From Desulfovibrio sp. (GTDB lineage Bacteria; Desulfobacterota; Desulfovibrionia; Desulfovibrionales; Desulfovibrionaceae), in assembly GCA_003525525.1 (NCBI GenBank), contig DQED01000375.1:669-10430 (forward strand): a DNA stretch of 9,762 bases, in the 5' to 3' direction. Both the position numbers and the translations under genes were made by a program. Numbering within the stretch: position 1 is the stretch's first letter; each line of letters starts with the position of its first letter. A model generated the notes under the pieces. The model was not told the origin of the DNA, made no database searches, and worked only from the letters and a program-made list of their open reading frames with translations. Below are positions 1 to 5,532 of this stretch, in pieces.

Positions 1-209
1 GCCAGCACCACCACCAGGGCCACGCCGGAAAAAAGCAGCGACGTCAGGATGCCGACCACGAGCCACACGCCCACCACGTTCGGTTTGAGGGCGTTGGTGA
101 GAAACGCCGCGAGCAGCAGGCACACGACCGTGGCGACGAGGAAGATGGCCACGGCGTGCTTGATGAAAAACTGCGTGAACGCGTCCCGGGTTCCCTGCGG
201 CTTTTCCAT
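1..209 (-). CDS. Small inner-membrane protein, N-terminal part only (runs off left edge)
   Basis: Reading on the minus strand from ATG at 209-207 gives 69 codons open to the window edge, so the C-terminus is missing. The start is preceded by a clear GGAGG seven bases upstream, which fixes it. The protein begins MEKPQGTRDAFTQFFIKHAV, then has a hydrophobic helix at about residues 18-38 and a second at about 46-69, separated by a short NALKPN turn. There is no signal peptidase site or lipobox, so it should be an integral inner-membrane protein with two or more helices. Third codon positions are almost all G or C, as in the other genes here. I do not recognise the family. It lies downstream of umuC in the same direction, but 183 bp separate them and a weak promoter can be drawn in between, so it is probably not part of the umuDC unit. 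Confidence 0.7.
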   Translation of the reverse strand, partial: MEKPQGTRDAFTQFFIKHAVAIFLVATVVCLLLAAFLTNALKPNVVGVWLVVGILTSLLFSGVALVVVL

Positions 210-239
210 GTGGTCCTCCAATTCCGGCAGATAGTTCAG

Positions 240-268
240 GGTATTGCACTTGCGGCAGGGCAAGTCAA
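240..268 (-). promoter_or_regulatory. Weak promoter candidate for the membrane protein gene
   Basis: On the minus strand a -35-like TTGACT (263-268) lies 17 bp before AATACC (240-245), which matches the -10 consensus at only three positions. The start codon follows about 30 bases downstream. The rest of the 210-392 gap holds an imperfectly placed AT-rich palindrome, AAATAC-4-GTATTT at 363-378, which has no following U-tract on the minus strand and so does not look like a terminator for umuC. Confidence 0.25.
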
Positions 269-392
269 TTCCCCGGACGTTTGCGCGCATCGTGTCGCGT
301 CCTTGCGGGAAGGAGATGTTTTTCGCGGTCAATGCCTTTGAATCGTTATTTTTTTTCTTAACAAATACTGCCGTATTTTCCAGGGCGCAGCT

Positions 393-1664
393 CTAGGCCC
401 GAGCCGTCGGCAGTTCGTCCCAGACCGTGGTGTAGCGCGGCGAGCGCGCGGCCTGTCGCATCTGCCACGGCTGCTCGATGCCGCAGGCGGCAAGGCGCAC
501 GGCGTCGCGGCCGAAGCGCGCGTTGATCGCGTCCATGGCGGCCATGAGGCGCTCGCCCTTGGCGTCCCTTTCCGGCGCGGGAGCGAGCAGGGACAGTTGG
601 CGGCTTCCTATTTTCTCCAGGCCCGAGAGCATCACCCCGACCTTCTTGTAGCGGTAACCGGGCCGGAAAAGCGTTTTGAGCACCGTGAGGGCGACGCGCA
701 GGATGTCGCCCGTGTGGGCGGTGGCCGCAGGCAGGGCCGCGAACGCGCTGCCGGAGTACTGCGGTGCGCCCTTGACGAAGGTGTTGGTCTGCACCCAGGC
801 CGTGACGCCGTTTGCGACGAGGCCGCAGGCGCGCAGGCGCTGCGCCGCCCGGGTCACGTGCATGGCCAGGGCTTCGCGCATCTCGGAGGCTTCGACCACC
901 GGCTGCCCGAACGAACGGGACGAGACCACGGATTTGCGCGCCGGCGCCGCCGTTTCCAACTCGAGGCAGGACCGGCCCTGCAGTTCGAGCTGCGTGTGCA
1001 CCCCGCCCACGGTCATCCGTTTTCGGACGAAATCACGGGGCAGTTCGCAAAAGCGCCCGGCCGTGAACACCCCGTGGCGGGCCAGCATGGCCGCGTGGCG
1101 GCGGCCGATGCCCCAGACGTCCTCGATGGGGAAGCGCGCAAGCACGGCGTCGGGATCGGGGCAGGCCGCGAAATCGAACACGCCGTCGTGGGCCGGATCC
1201 TTCTTGGCGATGCGGTTGGCGACCTTGGCCAGGGTTTTCGTCGGCCCGATGCCGATGGAGACCGGGATGCCCGTCCACGCGCCGACCGTCTCCCGGATGC
1301 GGTGGGCGTAGGCCGCGACGTCGCCGGGCAGGCCCGCCAGGTCGAGGAAGGCCTCGTCGATGGAATAGACCTCGAGCGCGGGCGCGAACCGCGCCAGGGT
1401 GGCCATGACCCGCGCCGAGAGGTCGCCGTAGAGCGCGTAGTTGGAGGAAAAGACCGCCACGTCGTGGCGCTCGAAAAGCTCCCGGCACTGGAAGGCCGGC
1501 CTGCCCATGGGGATGCCCGCGGCCTTGGCCTCGGCCGAGCGGGAGACCACGCAGCCGTCGTTGTTGGAAAGCACCACGATCGGCCGCCCGGCCAGGGCGG
1601 GCACGAAGACGCGCTCGCAGGAGGCGTAGAAGGAATTGCAGTCCACAAGGGCGAAGCAGGGCAT
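393..1664 (-). CDS. umuC: UmuC, catalytic subunit of translesion DNA polymerase V
   Basis: This 423-residue protein is a Y-family DNA polymerase, almost exactly the length of E. coli UmuC (422). In the cell UmuC works with two cleaved UmuD' subunits to copy past lesions during the SOS response. The catalytic acidic residues are visible: Asp8 in [13 protein letters not shown], and Asp103-Glu104 in [10 protein letters not shown]. Tyr13 sits at the steric-gate position. The little-finger region follows (about 240-345), and QLSLL at 356-360 fits a beta-clamp-binding motif. The C-terminus carries the family-typical [10 protein letters not shown] chose the ATG at 1664 rather than an upstream in-frame codon at 1793, because residues before it overlap umuD and do not resemble UmuC. 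An AAGGCGGG stretch precedes it. It starts 2 nt after the umuD stop, so translation is probably coupled. No active-site residue is missing and the gene appears intact. Confidence 0.97.
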   Translation of the reverse strand: MPCFALVDCNSFYASCERVFVPALAGRPIVVLSNNDGCVVSRSAEAKAAGIPMGRPAFQCRELFERHDVAVFSSNYALYGDLSARVMATLARFAPALEVYSIDEAFLDLAGLPGDVAAYAHRIRETVGAWTGIPVSIGIGPTKTLAKVANRIAKKDPAHDGVFDFAACPDPDAVLARFPIEDVWGIGRRHAAMLARHGVFTAGRFCELPRDFVRKRMTVGGVHTQLELQGRSCLELETAAPARKSVVSSRSFGQPVVEASEMREALAMHVTRAAQRLRACGLVANGVTAWVQTNTFVKGAPQYSGSAFAALPAATAHTGDILRVALTVLKTLFRPGYRYKKVGVMLSGLEKIGSRQLSLLAPAPERDAKGERLMAAMDAINARFGRDAVRLAACGIEQPWQMRQAARSPRYTTVWDELPTARA

Positions 1665-1666
1665 GG

Positions 1667-2098
1667 TCAGCCCGCCTTGTGGACGACGTAGGTGACCACG
1701 CCCCAGACCGTGAGGGACGCCTCGGGCGGGACCTCGAGCGGCGCGTAGTCGGGGTTGTCCGGAACCAGGAACAGCCGGCCGTTTTTGCGGCACAGGCGCT
1801 TGACCGTGAGCTCGCCGTCCAGGGCGGCGACGACGATGCTGCCGTTTCGGGGCTGCGCCGCCCGGTCCACGACGAGCAGATCGTCCGTGGCGATGCCGGC
1901 GTCGCGCATGGAGTCGCCCTGGGCGCGCACGAAGAAGGTGGCGGCGGGATTGCGGACGAGGAGTTCGTTGAGGTCGAGCCGCCTGTCCACGTAGTCTTCG
2001 GCGGGCGACGGGAAGCCTGCCGCCACGGGCGAGAGGTAGAGCGGCAGGGGAAGCCGGGTCCGGGGTGTGGCGGGAATGCCGGAGAAGAGGGCGCGCAT
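1667..2098 (-). CDS. umuD: UmuD, self-cleaving accessory protein of polymerase V
   Basis: This 143-residue protein (139 in E. coli) belongs to the LexA/UmuD S24 peptidase family. RecA filaments stimulate it to cut itself, and the shortened UmuD' activates UmuC. Numbered from this ATG, the presumed cleavage site is Ala27-Gly28 in [13 protein letters not shown]. coli UmuD has Cys-Gly there. The catalytic serine is Ser63 in GDSM and the catalytic lysine is Lys100 in LTVKRL, spaced 37 residues apart as in E. coli (60 and 97). The reading frame stays open upstream to a TTG at 2146, but that codon lies inside the presumed promoter and would add a 16-residue extension not seen in UmuD. The ATG at 2098 gives the family length, although its ribosome binding site is poor. 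It forms an operon with umuC. Confidence 0.95.
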   Translation of the reverse strand: MRALFSGIPATPRTRLPLPLYLSPVAAGFPSPAEDYVDRRLDLNELLVRNPAATFFVRAQGDSMRDAGIATDDLLVVDRAAQPRNGSIVVAALDGELTVKRLCRKNGRLFLVPDNPDYAPLEVPPEASLTVWGVVTYVVHKAG

Positions 2099-2114
2099 GC
2101 CCAAGGCATACGAT

Positions 2115-2174
2115 GTGCGGGGTCTTCTGTCTATAAAAATAAACAAAAGATTATTGATATAAACAACCCCGCAC
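2115..2174 (-). promoter_or_regulatory. Putative umuDC promoter/operator region: AT-rich core inside an inverted repeat
   Basis: A 42-bp AT-rich core (2124-2165) is flanked by a perfect 9-bp inverted repeat, GTGCGGGGT at 2115-2123 and ACCCCGCAC at 2166-2174. Inside, CTGTCTA (2127-2133) and TAAACAA (2140-2146) form an imperfect 20-bp palindrome, and on the minus strand TTGTTTAT occurs twice, 20 bp apart. TTGTTT (2161-2166) with TTTATT (2138-2143) at 17 bp is a possible but weak -35/-10 pair. No E. coli-type CTGT-N8-ACAG box is seen. Position directly before umuD suggests SOS control, but the actual operator is not certain. Confidence 0.45.
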
Positions 2175-2176
2175 GA

Positions 2177-2202
2177 GGGCGCGGCGACGTTGCGCCGCGC
2201 CC
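2177..2202 (-). terminator. GC-rich hairpin, candidate terminator for the unknown ORF/acyltransferase transcript
   Basis: A perfect 10-bp stem (2177-2186 with 2193-2202, GGGCGCGGCG) closes a 6-nt loop. It begins about 20 nt after the stop codon of the unknown ORF read on the minus strand. The usual U-tract is not adjacent: the first T-rich stretch comes about 10 nt later, at the start of the umuDC promoter block. It may therefore be a weak terminator or simply insulation between the two units. Confidence 0.45.
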
Positions 2203-2220
2203 CGCATTGGAGCTATATTT

Positions 2221-2574
2221 TCAATTGTGGAGGCAGGGGGGGTGAGCGACGCCCCGGTCGCTGCTGCCGCCGTTCATCGTCATCGCGAACTGCTGGAACC
2301 GTTGCATCGTCGTGCACACGGAGGGCGCGGTCGTGAGGTGATTGGTTCCGGCGCTCGGCTCGTCGCAGAACAGGGAGCAGACGCGACGGATGGTGTTGTT
2401 GACGGTCAGGCCGCCGCTCCCGATGGCCGAGCGCGTGACCGGGTTCGACATCAGGTTCGTGACGGTCTGGGGCGGGTTGTCTGTGGTCTGGTGCGTGCCG
2501 TGGCCGGCGCGTTCGATGAGCGATTCATGAAGAACAAGTCGATTTCCTTTTTCTCGGCGCAGCAATCTGCACAT
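2221..2574 (-). CDS. Unknown protein, 117 codons, possibly a truncated gene
   Basis: I do not recognise this protein. The frame from about codon 18 onward has a strong coding signal: nearly every third base is G or C and rare codons are few. The first 15 or so codons (including AGA, CGA, CTT and GTT) look unlike that, which suggests either a poorly adapted start or a 5'-truncated gene joined to foreign sequence. The predicted protein is polar and rich in Thr, Asn and Ser, has five cysteines (residues 2, 66, 70, 86 and 114), and shows no signal peptide or membrane helix. ATG at 2574 is 17 nt after the acyltransferase stop. A GGGTGA lies about 13 bases upstream, rather far for a ribosome binding site. 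Co-transcription with the acyltransferase is likely. The opposite strand also has an open frame here, but with non-coding-like composition. Confidence 0.5.
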   Translation of the reverse strand: MCRLLRREKGNRLVLHESLIERAGHGTHQTTDNPPQTVTNLMSNPVTRSAIGSGGLTVNNTIRRVCSLFCDEPSAGTNHLTTAPSVCTTMQRFQQFAMTMNGGSSDRGVAHPPCLHN

Positions 2575-2591
2575 GGGGGAGAGGATTCACC

Positions 2592-3725
2592 CTACTGCGG
2601 CACCATGTCCCGCAGCAGCGGCACCCGTTGCACGCCGTAAGCCGCCACGAAACAGAGGGGCACTGCCAGCGCGGACAAGAGCGCCGCTTTGGGCAAGGCT
2701 CCGAGCGGCACCGGCCCGAGCAACTGGGCGAGGGCGACCAGGATCGGCGGGTGAAAGACGTAGACCGCGAAAGCGCTTTCGGACATTCGCGCCACGAGAC
2801 CGCCCTGGCGGTTCCAGCGTTCGCGGCACAGCGCGATCAGCCCCACCGTCATGCAGATGCTGTTGAGCGACTGCCACAGGGACGGGAAAAGGCTCTGCCA
2901 ATGAGGACCGCCCTGGTAGGAGGCTGCCATCTCGTCCAGCCCCAGCAGGAGCCACCACCCCGTCCAGGCCAGCTGGCCAACGAGCACCGCCAGCAGGCAC
3001 CGCCGCCCCAGCCGTGCGTCGAGGGTGCGCAGCCAGTCGTTGGTCTGGGCGAGGATGCCGAAAATGAACAGGATGCTGTACTGGGCGAAATTGCCGAGCT
3101 GCAGGTTGCTTATGGTCTTCCCGATCGGATAGGCGAGCCGGAGGGCGAAGGTGCCCGCCGTGCTGCAAACGATCAGCCAGACCAGCAGTTGCGCGGTGAG
3201 GGGGCGGGGCCCGCCGGTCGCCGGCGCGGCCAGCCGTAGCGCGTGCCAGGCGGCATACACGAGGCAAAAAAGCAGCAAGGCCAGGGCGAACCACATGGGG
3301 CCGGTCCCGGCCAGGATGCCGGCCGTGGACAGGAAATACCCATAGATGGCCGTGAAGTCGCCAAGGGAATGAAACTCCCGGGCATGGGCCAGATAGAAGG
3401 TCAACGGGTCGAGGACGATCATGTAAAAAAGCGTTGGCACTCCCAGGCGGAGCAGGCGTCCCCGGACAAAAGCCGCACTTCCCCTGCGCTCCAGGGTGTT
3501 GGCCGCGAAATACCCGGCCAGGGCGAATAGAGTGCCCATGAAAAAAGACTGGTTGAAGCTCACAAACAGAAAGAACAAGAAATTCGTGACAGGCCCAGGC
3601 GTGAGAGGCGCTTTGTAATACCACGCCCCGATATCGCAATAGCTGATGACCGCATGGTGGCAGACGACGAGGATGATCATCACCAGCCGGATGTTGTCCA
3701 CAAAGAGCATTCTGTCCCGTGGCAT
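2592..3725 (-). CDS. Membrane acyltransferase, acyltransferase-3 family (OpgC/MdoC-like)
   Basis: This 377-residue protein has about ten hydrophobic helices and the layout of the acyltransferase-3 family, inner-membrane enzymes that move acyl groups (often acetyl or succinyl) onto sugars, glucans, lipids or other envelope molecules. Visible family marks are Arg13 followed ten residues later by His24 in the first helix (NIRLVMIILVVCHH), SFNQSFFMGTLFALAGYF at 56-73, RLLRLGVPTLF at 90-100, and SAFAVYVFHPPILV with His325 near the C-terminus. The overall pattern resembles glucan-modifying OpgC proteins, but the substrate cannot be told from sequence. The ATG at 3725 has an excellent GGGAGGA five bases upstream. 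A longer frame to GTG at 3815 is rejected because that codon falls inside the promoter. The gene appears intact and is followed after 17 nt by the unknown ORF. Confidence 0.88.
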   Translation of the reverse strand: MPRDRMLFVDNIRLVMIILVVCHHAVISYCDIGAWYYKAPLTPGPVTNFLFFLFVSFNQSFFMGTLFALAGYFAANTLERRGSAAFVRGRLLRLGVPTLFYMIVLDPLTFYLAHAREFHSLGDFTAIYGYFLSTAGILAGTGPMWFALALLLFCLVYAAWHALRLAAPATGGPRPLTAQLLVWLIVCSTAGTFALRLAYPIGKTISNLQLGNFAQYSILFIFGILAQTNDWLRTLDARLGRRCLLAVLVGQLAWTGWWLLLGLDEMAASYQGGPHWQSLFPSLWQSLNSICMTVGLIALCRERWNRQGGLVARMSESAFAVYVFHPPILVALAQLLGPVPLGALPKAALLSALAVPLCFVAAYGVQRVPLLRDMVPQ

Positions 3726-3800
3726 GCGTCCTCCCGTCCACCCGGACGACCCGAAGGGGAGCGCGATCCGGTTTGTCTTCTCAAAAGAACATGACGCAGC

Positions 3801-3828
3801 ATCATCCGCATTCACCCCAGTTTGTCAA
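3801..3828 (-). promoter_or_regulatory. Promoter for the acyltransferase gene
   Basis: On the minus strand a perfect -35 TTGACA (3823-3828) is followed after 16 bp by GATGAT (3801-3806), which matches the -10 consensus at four of six positions. Transcription would begin near 3794, giving a leader of about 70 nt to the ATG at 3725. This supports the shorter start for the acyltransferase. Confidence 0.5.
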
Positions 3829-4327
3829 GGATCGTGGAGGCTGCCATCATCCTTCCTGTTAAGAGGTAGGACGCTGAGGCCGCACGCGTGATTTTTCGTG
3901 GCCGCTGTGGGCAATGCCCATGCCGGCGAAAAAGGAAACGGCCCGCTTCCGTGTGGAAGCAGGCCATCGATTTCGTTCTACTTCGGATTTCCGGCAATCC
4001 GTCGGGTTGCCACCGCCCGCGCAAAGGGCTCTGTGTGGACATGGTGCGGACAACAGGCTTGATCGATATGGTATCCGGGCGCTGCTTCGCGCTCGGGATC
4101 GGCGACCGTGGCGGCCCGCTTGGGGTTCGTCATTCAGCCCCAACCAGCGGGGCTTTAAGTCCGAGGCAACGACGAATGAAGCGGGTCGGAACAGGAGCAT
4201 CGCCATGTCCTTGCCGCCAGCCCCGACCGTTCACGCGCCGCTGGAAGCGACGGGAGCGGGTCGGGCCGACTTTGGACCATGGCGCGGGCCGGCTTGGCAG
4301 GCAAGGCTTCGCGGGCCTTTCAAAAGC
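3829..4327. other. About 500 bp without a convincing gene
   Basis: Between the acyltransferase promoter and the tmRNA terminator, short open frames exist on both strands, but their codon use is mixed and the longest minus-strand one runs across the hairpin at 3940-3965. The stretch holds that terminator, a small hairpin AGCCCC-7-GGGGCT near 4136-4154 followed on the plus strand by TTTAA, and a 7-bp inverted repeat (4222-4228 with 4259-4265). A small RNA is possible but I see no convincing promoter for one. Confidence 0.4.
3929..3965 (-). terminator. Rho-independent terminator without an assigned gene
   Basis: On the minus strand an 11-bp stem with one mismatch (3955-3965 pairing with 3940-3950) and a 4-nt loop is followed by GTTTCCTTTTTC. 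This is a good intrinsic terminator shape. The next minus-strand transcript upstream is the tmRNA, which already has its own terminator at 4328-4359, so this one either backs that up or ends an unrecognised small transcript from 3966-4327. Confidence 0.65.
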
Positions 4328-4359
4328 AAACCGCCCCGGGCCTGGGCCAAGGGCGGTTT
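4321..4359 (-). terminator. Terminator of the tmRNA gene
   Basis: On the minus strand a perfect 9-bp stem, AAACCGCCC (4351-4359 read in reverse) with GGGCGGTTT (4328-4336), is closed by a 14-nt GC-rich loop and runs into TTTGCTTTTG. It lies about 77 nt beyond the mature CCA end of the tmRNA, a normal distance for a 3' trailer that is later trimmed. Confidence 0.75.
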
Positions 4360-4436
4360 CCTGAAAAATGTGTGTGGGCAAATCGTGGCAGCAGGTTCTT
4401 CGTCTTTTTTATCTTCAATCATATGTAGTGGTTATT

Positions 4437-4793
4437 TGGTGGAGGCGGGGGGAATCGAACCCCCGTCCGAGAATGCGCCACTCCTAGCGTCTACAGGCTT
4501 AGACCGAAAAACAATCTCGCCTCGGGCAGGCCTTTCGGCCGGGCCGCCTCCGGCCAGTCCGACTAGTGTCTCGCGCGCGCCCCGCCGGACGAGGGGTTGC
4601 ACCAGCCTGATAAGGGTGGCGTCCCGGTTTGGCGTATCAGGCGTCAGCCAAGGGGACGCTGGCCGTCATTAAGCAGCCAGGGCGTAATCGTAATCGTTGG
4701 CAGTTAACCAGTTGCCGCGTGTTTTACGAGGCCTCGCGGCACCTCGGCCTGCAACCAGGGCTTTGCTATCCCCGTCGAAACCAGGGCGCCCCC
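4437..4793 (-). ncRNA. ssrA: tmRNA (transfer-messenger RNA)
   Basis: This 357-nt gene encodes the RNA that, with SmpB, frees stalled ribosomes and tags the unfinished protein for degradation. The acceptor stem is clear: 5' GGGGGCG (4787-4793) pairs with 3' CGCCTCC next to a genome-encoded ACCA, with a G-U pair at the third position as in E. coli. The T arm GGGGGTTCGATTCCCCC is present before the 3' end, and the 5' part contains CTGGTTTCGACGGGGAT, the typical start of one-piece tmRNAs. The tag frame lies about 93 nt into the molecule and is followed by the pseudoknot-rich middle. Because 3' ends of tmRNA genes are common integration sites, the sequence to the left deserves attention. An open frame on the opposite strand reading into the T arm is a known kind of annotation artefact. 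Confidence 0.97.
4669..4701 (-). other. tmRNA tag reading frame (ANDYDYALAA, stop TAA)
   Basis: The resume codon GCC at 4701-4699 is followed by AAC GAT TAC GAT TAC GCC CTG GCT GCT and TAA, encoding ANDYDYALAA. With the alanine carried by the tmRNA itself, the appended tag would be AANDYDYALAA. Its length equals the E. coli tag, and the C-terminal ALAA is the signal read by ClpXP and related proteases. Confidence 0.95.
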
Positions 4794-4804
4794 GTCGAGA
4801 GTTC

Positions 4805-4832
4805 AAGATAACGCATTTCGCGCCAAAGGCAA
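4805..4832 (-). promoter_or_regulatory. Promoter of the tmRNA gene
   Basis: On the minus strand TTGCCT (4827-4832) and TATCTT (4805-4810) are 16 bp apart, each matching its consensus at four of six positions. Transcription would begin a few bases before the mature 5' end at 4793, leaving a short leader for RNase P to remove. The -35 box lies only 14 bp beyond the lipoprotein stop codon, so readthrough from that gene may also contribute. Confidence 0.5.
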
Positions 4833-4846
4833 GGGCTCGCCACATC

Positions 4847-5092
4847 CTAATGAAAACGCATGTGCGGCGTGTAGCCCCGCTCCTTCATGCAGGCGTCGGT
4901 GTCCTTGTCCGACTGGGCGACCGGACTGTCCGGGAAGGGCGGCGTGTTGACCGAAAGCGACGCCTTGGTGAAGCAGTCGGTATAATCCTCTTCCACCACC
5001 GCCAAGTCCTTCCCCGGACTCGCGTAGGGCGGCTTGGTGCAGCCGGCGGCCAGGGGCACAAGCAGCGCAAGCAACAACACGATACGGCGCAT
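4847..5092 (-). CDS. Small lipoprotein of unknown function
   Basis: This 81-residue protein begins with a lipoprotein signal: two arginines, a hydrophobic stretch, and the lipobox LAAGC with the lipidated cysteine at position 18. The residue after it is Thr, not Asp, so the usual sorting rule favours the outer membrane, inner leaflet. The mature part is only 64 residues and polar. It has two further cysteines, Cys40 (YTDCFTK) and Cys68 (DACMKERGY), which could form a disulfide in the periplasm. The CMKERGY ending is a pattern I associate with many small proteobacterial lipoproteins without known function. AAGGAG eight bases before the ATG fixes the start. It stands alone, divergent from the chemoreceptor and just upstream of ssrA. 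Nothing shows a functional link to either. Confidence 0.85.
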   Translation of the reverse strand: MRRIVLLLALLVPLAAGCTKPPYASPGKDLAVVEEDYTDCFTKASLSVNTPPFPDSPVAQSDKDTDACMKERGYTPHMRFH

Positions 5093-5280
5093 GGTCGATT
5101 CTCCTTGCAGTCGCGGACCGGCGTTTGGCTTTCCCGGCCCGTGGTCTCTGTGGCGGCGTCACGCGTCGCCGCTTCGGCGTCCATCCTCCATACCGTTTGG
5201 CGCGTCCTACGAAAAGCGTTTTTTCTCTCCTGCCGGCATCCGATCCCCATGACGCCTGCGTTGGATCGGAACGTATGCGA

Positions 5281-5323
5281 GACAAGTGGAAAGGGGGCAC
5301 ACGCCTTGATTGTTCCATTTGTC
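5281..5323. repeat. Imperfect inverted repeat, possible hairpin
   Basis: GACAAGTGGAA (5281-5291) and TTCCATTTGTC (5313-5323) are complementary at ten of eleven positions; the odd pair is G-T, which would be a wobble pair in plus-strand RNA. The loop is 21 nt. No U-tract follows, so it is not a standard terminator. It may be an operator or a structured RNA element. Confidence 0.5.
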
Positions 5324-5363
5324 ACAATGAAAGACCGCGCATGCAAGAAAAATGAACTACGCG

Positions 5364-5381
5364 TTGTGACTCGATTCTCAA
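5364..5381. promoter_or_regulatory. CRP/FNR-family-like binding site candidate
   Basis: TTGTGA-N6-TCTCAA (5364-5369 and 5376-5381) is a palindrome with one mismatch from TTGTGA-N6-TCACAA, the type of site used by CRP/FNR-family regulators, including HcpR described in Desulfovibrio. Its centre lies about 75 bp before the predicted transcription start of the chemoreceptor gene. A single site by eye is weak evidence. Confidence 0.3.
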
Positions 5382-5412
5382 ATTGCACCCGTAGGAAAGC
5401 GTGATTTACTTC

Positions 5413-5441
5413 TTGCAATGATCGCTTGAATGCAATAAAAT
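5413..5441 (+). promoter_or_regulatory. Sigma-70-type promoter of the first chemoreceptor gene
   Basis: TTGCAA (5413-5418) is followed after exactly 17 bp by TAAAAT (5436-5441), matching the -35 at four and the -10 at five of six positions. Transcription would start near 5448, giving an AT-rich leader of about 85 nt before the ATG at 5533. Confidence 0.6.
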
Positions 5442-5532
5442 TGTTTAATTCGTCATGGCATTTTCACAAACCCTTTAGAGTTGCAAGGAATTGTAACATC
5501 TTAGGGGCTTTTTCTTCGCTGCGGGGTGCTCA

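Larger units (their letters stand above)
5093..5532. other. Divergent intergenic region between lipoprotein and chemoreceptor genes
   Basis: No convincing gene is visible: open frames here on both strands have random-looking codon use. The left half (to about 5240) is GC-rich like the genes, and the right half turns AT-rich toward the chemoreceptor. It contains an imperfect hairpin at 5281-5323, a CRP/FNR-type palindrome at 5364-5381 and a sigma-70-like promoter at 5413-5441. I could not find a clear promoter for the lipoprotein. Confidence 0.5.

Noticed and set aside
363..378. AAATAC-4-GTATTT palindrome after umuC as a terminator
   Set aside because: The stem is short and AT-rich, and on the minus strand it is followed by A-rich rather than T-rich sequence.
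597..1691. Plus-strand 364-codon frame opposite umuC
   Set aside because: It mirrors the G/C third positions of umuC and gives an Arg/Gly/His-rich protein without any domain; umuC is unambiguous.
3726..3815. Upstream GTG start giving a 407-residue acyltransferase
   Set aside because: The GTG at 3815 lies between the -35 and -10 of the best promoter, and the added 30 residues are unlike the family, while ATG 3725 has a strong GGGAGGA site.
3859..4206. Minus-strand 115-codon frame between tmRNA and acyltransferase
   Set aside because: It has many rare or mixed third positions (CGA, TCA, ATA, AGA), lacks a good ribosome binding site and crosses the terminator at 3929-3965.
3914..4672. Plus-strand 252-codon open frame reading through the tmRNA gene
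   Set aside because: It includes YLVEAGGIEPPS, the product of translating the tRNA-like T arm in antisense. This is a classic false gene; composition is also not coding-like.
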